Assembly: GCF_001618005.1 (NCBI RefSeq)
Contig: NZ_LQXA01000003.1
Span: forward strand, 39,037 to 103,036
DNA length: 64,000 nt
Direction of reading: 5' to 3'
From: Clavibacter tessellarius
GTDB taxonomy: Bacteria > Actinomycetota > Actinomycetes > Actinomycetales > Microbacteriaceae
Shown: positions 60,968 through 64,000 of the stretch, in pieces
Numbering within the stretch: the stretch's first letter is position 1
Layout: the number at the start of each line of letters is the position of its first letter
Translations under genes and position numbers: made by a program
Notes under the pieces: model-generated
Databases searched by the model: none
Told to the model about the DNA's origin: nothing
What the model saw: the letters and a program-made list of their open reading frames with translations, nothing else

Positions 60968-61963
60968 ATGCCGGAGACGACCGCGACGACCGTGACCACC
61001 CCGGGATCCCCGGCCGCGCCGGCGTTCACCGCGGCGGACTGGCCCATCGCCACCTGCCTGCACGGCTTCGCGACGGTCGGCCGCGACGGCGTCGCCCTGC
61101 ACGACGCCGACACCGCGGTCTGGGACCGCATGTTCGCCGACATCGCGCGCGAGGGCTTCACCCTCGCCGAGCTCGCCGACAGCCACATCCGGCCCGCGGA
61201 CCTCGACCCGTCCCGCCGCGACGAGCTCGTCGCCGTCGCCCGAGGCCACGGCGTCGGCATCCCGTCCGTGCACCTGCAGCGGCAGAGCGTGATCATGCCG
61301 GGACACGAGGAGCGCAACCTCGCCTACGCGCATCGCACCATCGACGCGATCGCCGAGATGGGCATGGAGGTCTTCTCGACCGGGCTGCACCAGCCGTTCA
61401 GCGACGCGCAGCGGAAGGCGCTGTGGTTCTGGACCGCCGAGGGCCCGAAGGACCCCGACGATCCGGAGGTGTGGGCCGCCGCCGTCACGCGCCTCCGTGA
61501 GCTCGGCCGGCACGCCGCCGACCTGGGCCTCCGGATGGCGCTCGAGATGTACGAGGACACCCACCTCGGCACGGCCGACAGCGCCGTGCGGCTCGTGCAG
61601 GAGATCGGCCTCGACAACGTCGGCCTCAACCCCGACGTCGCGAACCTCATCCGCCTGCACCGCCCGGTCGAGAGCTGGCGCGAGCTGTACGCGAAGACGC
61701 TGCCGTACGCGAACTACTGGCACGTGAAGAACTACATGCGCGACGAGGCGGCCGACGGCAGCTGGGCCACGAGCGTGCCCACCACCATGAGGGCCGGCCT
61801 CATCGACTACCGGCAGGTCATCCGCGACGCGGTCGAGCTCGGCTTCGACGGGATCATCCTCACCGAGCAGTACGGCGGCGACAGCCTCGGCGTCTGCGCG
61901 GAGAACCGCGACTACATCCGCACCCTGCTCCCGCAGGGCGCACGAGGGGAAGGGGCGTCATGA
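60968..61963 (+). CDS. Sugar phosphate isomerase/epimerase-like TIM-barrel protein
   Basis: A 331-residue AP-endonuclease-2/xylose-isomerase-like barrel. Landmarks are HVRADL-like LADSHIRPADLDPSRRDELV, VSTGLHQPF, LRMALEMYEDTHLGTADSAVRLVQEIG, VGLNPDVANLIRLHRP and YANYWHVKNYM (metal-binding Glu, His). It differs from IolE, so it is not assigned to inositol. GGAG lies 6 nt upstream of the ATG. It overlaps the next gene by ATGA; the substrate is probably a ketose or keto acid, by context. Confidence 0.8.
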   Translation: MPETTATTVTTPGSPAAPAFTAADWPIATCLHGFATVGRDGVALHDADTAVWDRMFADIAREGFTLAELADSHIRPADLDPSRRDELVAVARGHGVGIPSVHLQRQSVIMPGHEERNLAYAHRTIDAIAEMGMEVFSTGLHQPFSDAQRKALWFWTAEGPKDPDDPEVWAAAVTRLRELGRHAADLGLRMALEMYEDTHLGTADSAVRLVQEIGLDNVGLNPDVANLIRLHRPVESWRELYAKTLPYANYWHVKNYMRDEAADGSWATSVPTTMRAGLIDYRQVIRDAVELGFDGIILTEQYGGDSLGVCAENRDYIRTLLPQGARGEGAS

Positions 61964-62925
61964 GCGACGCGCAGAGCACGCCGAAGGACATCGCCATTGT
62001 CGGATCCGGCTACATGGGCGGCGGCATCGCGCAGGTGCTCGCGCTCGCGGGCGCCCGCGTGCGCATCGCCGACATCTCGGAGGAGATCGCGGTCGCGAAC
62101 CACGCGCGCCTCATCGCCGAGGCGGAGCGGTTCGTCGCGGACGGCCTGTTCCCGGCGGACGCCGTGGAGCGGATCCGGGCGGCCGTGACGCCCGCCGCGT
62201 CCATCGAGGAGGCCGTCGCCGACGCCGACCTCATCGAGGAGGCCGTGCCGGAGAAGCTCGAGATCAAGCACGCGACGCTCCGGCGGATCTCGGCGGCCGC
62301 GCGGCCCGACGCGATCATCGGGTCCAACACCTCCACCATCCTCATCGGCTCGCTCGCCGAGGCCGTCACGAACCCGGAGCGGTTCCTCGGCGTGCACTTC
62401 TCGAACCCGGCGCCGTTCATCCCGGGCGTCGAGCTGATCCCGCACGCGGGCACCGACGAGTCCGCCATCCGGGCCGCCGAGGCGCTCGTCGCGTCCACCG
62501 GCAAGGAGACCGCGCGCGTCACGGACTCCACGGGCTTCGTGCTCAACCGCCTCCAGTACGCGCTCTTCCACGAGGCGACGCAGATCGTGGAGGAGGGCAT
62601 CGCGACCCCCGAGGACATCGACACGATCGTCCGCACCACCTTCGGCTTCCGCCTCCCGGTCTTCGGCCCGTTCGCCATCGCGGACATGGCCGGCCTGGAC
62701 GTGTACGCGTTCTGCTACGCCTCGCTGCAGACCCGCTGGCCCGAGCGCTTCGCGACGCCGGCGTCGCTGCAGGAGCACGTCGACGCGGGCGAGTACGGCA
62801 CCAAGACCGGATCCGGCTACCTCGACGTGCCGGCCGAGCGCACCGAGGCGCTCGTGGCGTACCGGAACAGGGCGTACGTGGCGATCAAGCAGCTGATGGA
62901 CGAGCTGGGGCCGGCGCCGATCTAG
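61960..62925 (+). CDS. 3-hydroxyacyl-CoA dehydrogenase-like oxidoreductase
   Basis: A 321-residue NAD-dependent enzyme. The Rossmann motif is IAIVGSGYMGGGIAQVLALAGA. ADLIEEAVPEKLEIK and SNTSTILIGSL are typical, and GVHFSNPAPFIPGVELIP carries the catalytic His. STGFVLNRLQYALFHEATQIVEEG marks the C-terminal helical domain. The neighbourhood of sugar enzymes suggests a role on a short hydroxyacid or keto-sugar (as in L-gulonate 3-dehydrogenase relatives) rather than fatty acids. Confidence 0.85.
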   Translation: MSDAQSTPKDIAIVGSGYMGGGIAQVLALAGARVRIADISEEIAVANHARLIAEAERFVADGLFPADAVERIRAAVTPAASIEEAVADADLIEEAVPEKLEIKHATLRRISAAARPDAIIGSNTSTILIGSLAEAVTNPERFLGVHFSNPAPFIPGVELIPHAGTDESAIRAAEALVASTGKETARVTDSTGFVLNRLQYALFHEATQIVEEGIATPEDIDTIVRTTFGFRLPVFGPFAIADMAGLDVYAFCYASLQTRWPERFATPASLQEHVDAGEYGTKTGSGYLDVPAERTEALVAYRNRAYVAIKQLMDELGPAPI

Positions 62926-62985
62926 GCGCCGGGGCCGGCGGTGCGGCCGCGCCTGCCGCGCGAGCCCTGCCGGGCGACACGGGCG

Positions 62986-63708
62986 TCAGCTCGCGGGTGC
63001 GTCGTCCGCGTCCCGTCGCGACCGCTCGCGCACCCGCTCGATGTGCGCGCGCATCGCGGCGGCCGCGGCCTCGGGGCCCTCGGCGACCGCGGCGATGATG
63101 GCCCGGTGCTCGTGCACGGCGTCGTCCGCGTCGTGCACGCCCGTGCGGAGGTTCTGGCGCATGCGGTGCACGCGCGTGGAGATGGCGTCGGACATGTCGA
63201 GGAGGAAGGGGTTGCCGGTGGCCTCGAAGATGCGGTGGTGGAAGTCCCAGTCCACGACGAAGTACTCGCGGATGAGGCCGACCGGCATGTCGGCGGCGTC
63301 GCCGGATGCGCGGATCCGCCGGGTCGTCTCCTCGTGCGCCGCGAGGGCCTCCTCGAGCGCGGGCACGAGGCGCGCGGGATCCGCGGACGCCAGCGCCGTC
63401 GCCCCGCCCTCGAGCACGACGCGCGCGTCGAACAGCGCCTCCAGCTGCTCGCCCGCGATGGGCGGCGCCACGCGGTAGCCTTTGTGCGCCTCGCGCGCCA
63501 CGAGCCCGGTGCGCTCCAGCTGCACGAGCGCCTCGCGGACCGGAGTCGGCGAGACGTGCAGCTCGCGGGCGATCTGGTCGATGGCGAGGCGGGAGCCGGG
63601 CTCCATCTCGGAGCCGAGGAGCATGTCGAGCACGAGGTCGTAGACGCGGTCGCGGAGGCCGCGACGCGCGTGCATCGAGGAGGCGTCGAGCGGGAGGCCG
63701 GTGGTCAC
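62986..63708 (-). CDS. GntR family regulator, FCD subfamily
   Basis: A 240-residue regulator. The winged helix contains LAIDQIARELHVSPTPVREALVQLERTGLV. The FCD domain has VVDWDFHHRIFEATGNPFLLD and VHEHRAIIAAVAEG (metal-binding His/Asp). The GTG start at 63708 overlaps the stop of the upstream isomerase gene (GTGA), so the regulator is translated with it. It probably binds TCCTATAGGA at 60913-60922; this is a guess from proximity. Confidence 0.87.
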   Translation of the reverse strand: MTTGLPLDASSMHARRGLRDRVYDLVLDMLLGSEMEPGSRLAIDQIARELHVSPTPVREALVQLERTGLVAREAHKGYRVAPPIAGEQLEALFDARVVLEGGATALASADPARLVPALEEALAAHEETTRRIRASGDAADMPVGLIREYFVVDWDFHHRIFEATGNPFLLDMSDAISTRVHRMRQNLRTGVHDADDAVHEHRAIIAAVAEGPEAAAAAMRAHIERVRERSRRDADDAPAS

Positions 63709-64000
63709 CAGGACAGTCTGCCGTCACCCGGGTCGTGGTCCGGCCGGGACGCCAGTGCGTGCACCTCGTCCAGCACGGCCGCGAGGCCCGCGGGATCGTG
63801 CGCGCGGCGTCCGAGGAACAGGCCGTCGACGTCCTCCGCGATGCGCGTGAGGAGCCCGGGCCCCGCGCTGCCGCCGTAGATGACGGCGGATCCGGGGTGC
63901 GCGTCGAGCTCGTCGACGCGCGCCCGCAGGCGGCGGCACACCGCCATGATGTGCGCGTCGGACGCGGGCTCCTCGGCCCCGATCGCCCAGATCGGCTCGT
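63705..64000 (-). CDS. Triosephosphate isomerase family protein (5' end outside window)
   Basis: The last 97 codons of a TIM-family protein. EPIWAIGAEEPA corresponds to the YEPVWAIG block after the catalytic Glu; IYGGSAGPGLLTRI corresponds to LYGGSVxPxN, and DGLFLGRRAHDP to the phosphate-binding DGxLVG segment. Actinobacterial second copies (TpiA2, DerI/LerI) isomerise tetrulose phosphates in erythritol/threitol catabolism, which fits the neighbours, but the N-terminal half is not visible. It is coupled to the GntR gene. Confidence 0.8.
   Translation of the reverse strand, partial: EPIWAIGAEEPASDAHIMAVCRRLRARVDELDAHPGSAVIYGGSAGPGLLTRIAEDVDGLFLGRRAHDPAGLAAVLDEVHALASRPDHDPGDGRLSW

Noticed and set aside
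60968..61963. IolE (inosose dehydratase)
   Set aside because: The motifs and strand order differ from IolE and a separate promoter region lies between it and iolD.

Overview
The window is chromosomal DNA of a high-G+C actinobacterium, most likely a Clavibacter-type member of the Microbacteriaceae. Supporting this are the strong G/C third-position bias, frequent GTG starts, many 4-base ATGA/GTGA gene overlaps, many leaderless starts (a TANNNT element 6-7 nt before ATG/GTG), secreted trypsin-like proteases of the actinobacterial WTP-propeptide kind, and actinobacterial families such as DUF3073, DUF3618, DUF1206 and DUF2848. No rRNA, tRNA, insertion sequence, prophage or CRISPR array was recognised. 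Genus and family were judged by eye, without any database search.

Layout. 0-4.3 kb: the end of a purS gene, then a four-gene catabolic module (DUF2848 protein, MHS-type transporter, GntR regulator, nitrilase-family amidohydrolase) whose two divergent gaps share the palindrome TGTATACA. 4.3-9.6 kb: an aldo/keto reductase, a Fur-type regulator with its catalase (catR-catA type), and a secreted trypsin-fold protein lacking the catalytic His. 9.6-17.8 kb: a MacB-like ABC exporter, two acetyltransferases, an AI-2E/DUF1206/short PhzF operon, a CNNM/CorC protein and small proteins. 17.9-23.7 kb: a MarR-controlled flavin monooxygenase, and an unusual 867-residue acyl-CoA-dehydrogenase/PIG-L/methyltransferase fusion overlapping a glycosyltransferase. 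23.7-30.1 kb: purine genes purC-purD and divergent purF/purM with small conserved actinobacterial genes.

30.3-43.8 kb: an FAD oxidoreductase, a three-gene envelope/stress operon (DUF3618, holin-like, Ala-rich membrane protein), a KimA-like APC transporter, a YczE membrane protein divergent from a MocR regulator over a spaced direct repeat, a second degenerate trypsin-like protein (catalytic Ser replaced), GlgX, a FUSC-like protein and a small lipoprotein operon. 43.9-50.5 kb: an RND-type transporter with an apparent CTG start, then a DEAD-box RNA helicase with a structured leader and a long repetitive Arg-rich tail at its N-terminus.

50.5-53.2 kb: a two-gene module on the minus strand, an uncharacterised coiled-coil protein translationally coupled to a DUF4041/T5orf172 (GIY-YIG) nuclease-like protein. 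Its sampled base composition is lower in G+C than its neighbours and it is the best candidate for an undescribed (defence-like) system. 53.3-64 kb: small genes, then an inositol-catabolism operon (iolC, a Cgl0158-type aldolase, iolA, iolB, iolD) without iolE or iolG. It is followed by a separately controlled pair (TIM-barrel isomerase, 3-hydroxyacyl-CoA-dehydrogenase-like enzyme), and by a GntR regulator coupled to a triosephosphate-isomerase-like gene that runs off the right edge. The right end therefore looks like a sugar/polyol catabolic island.
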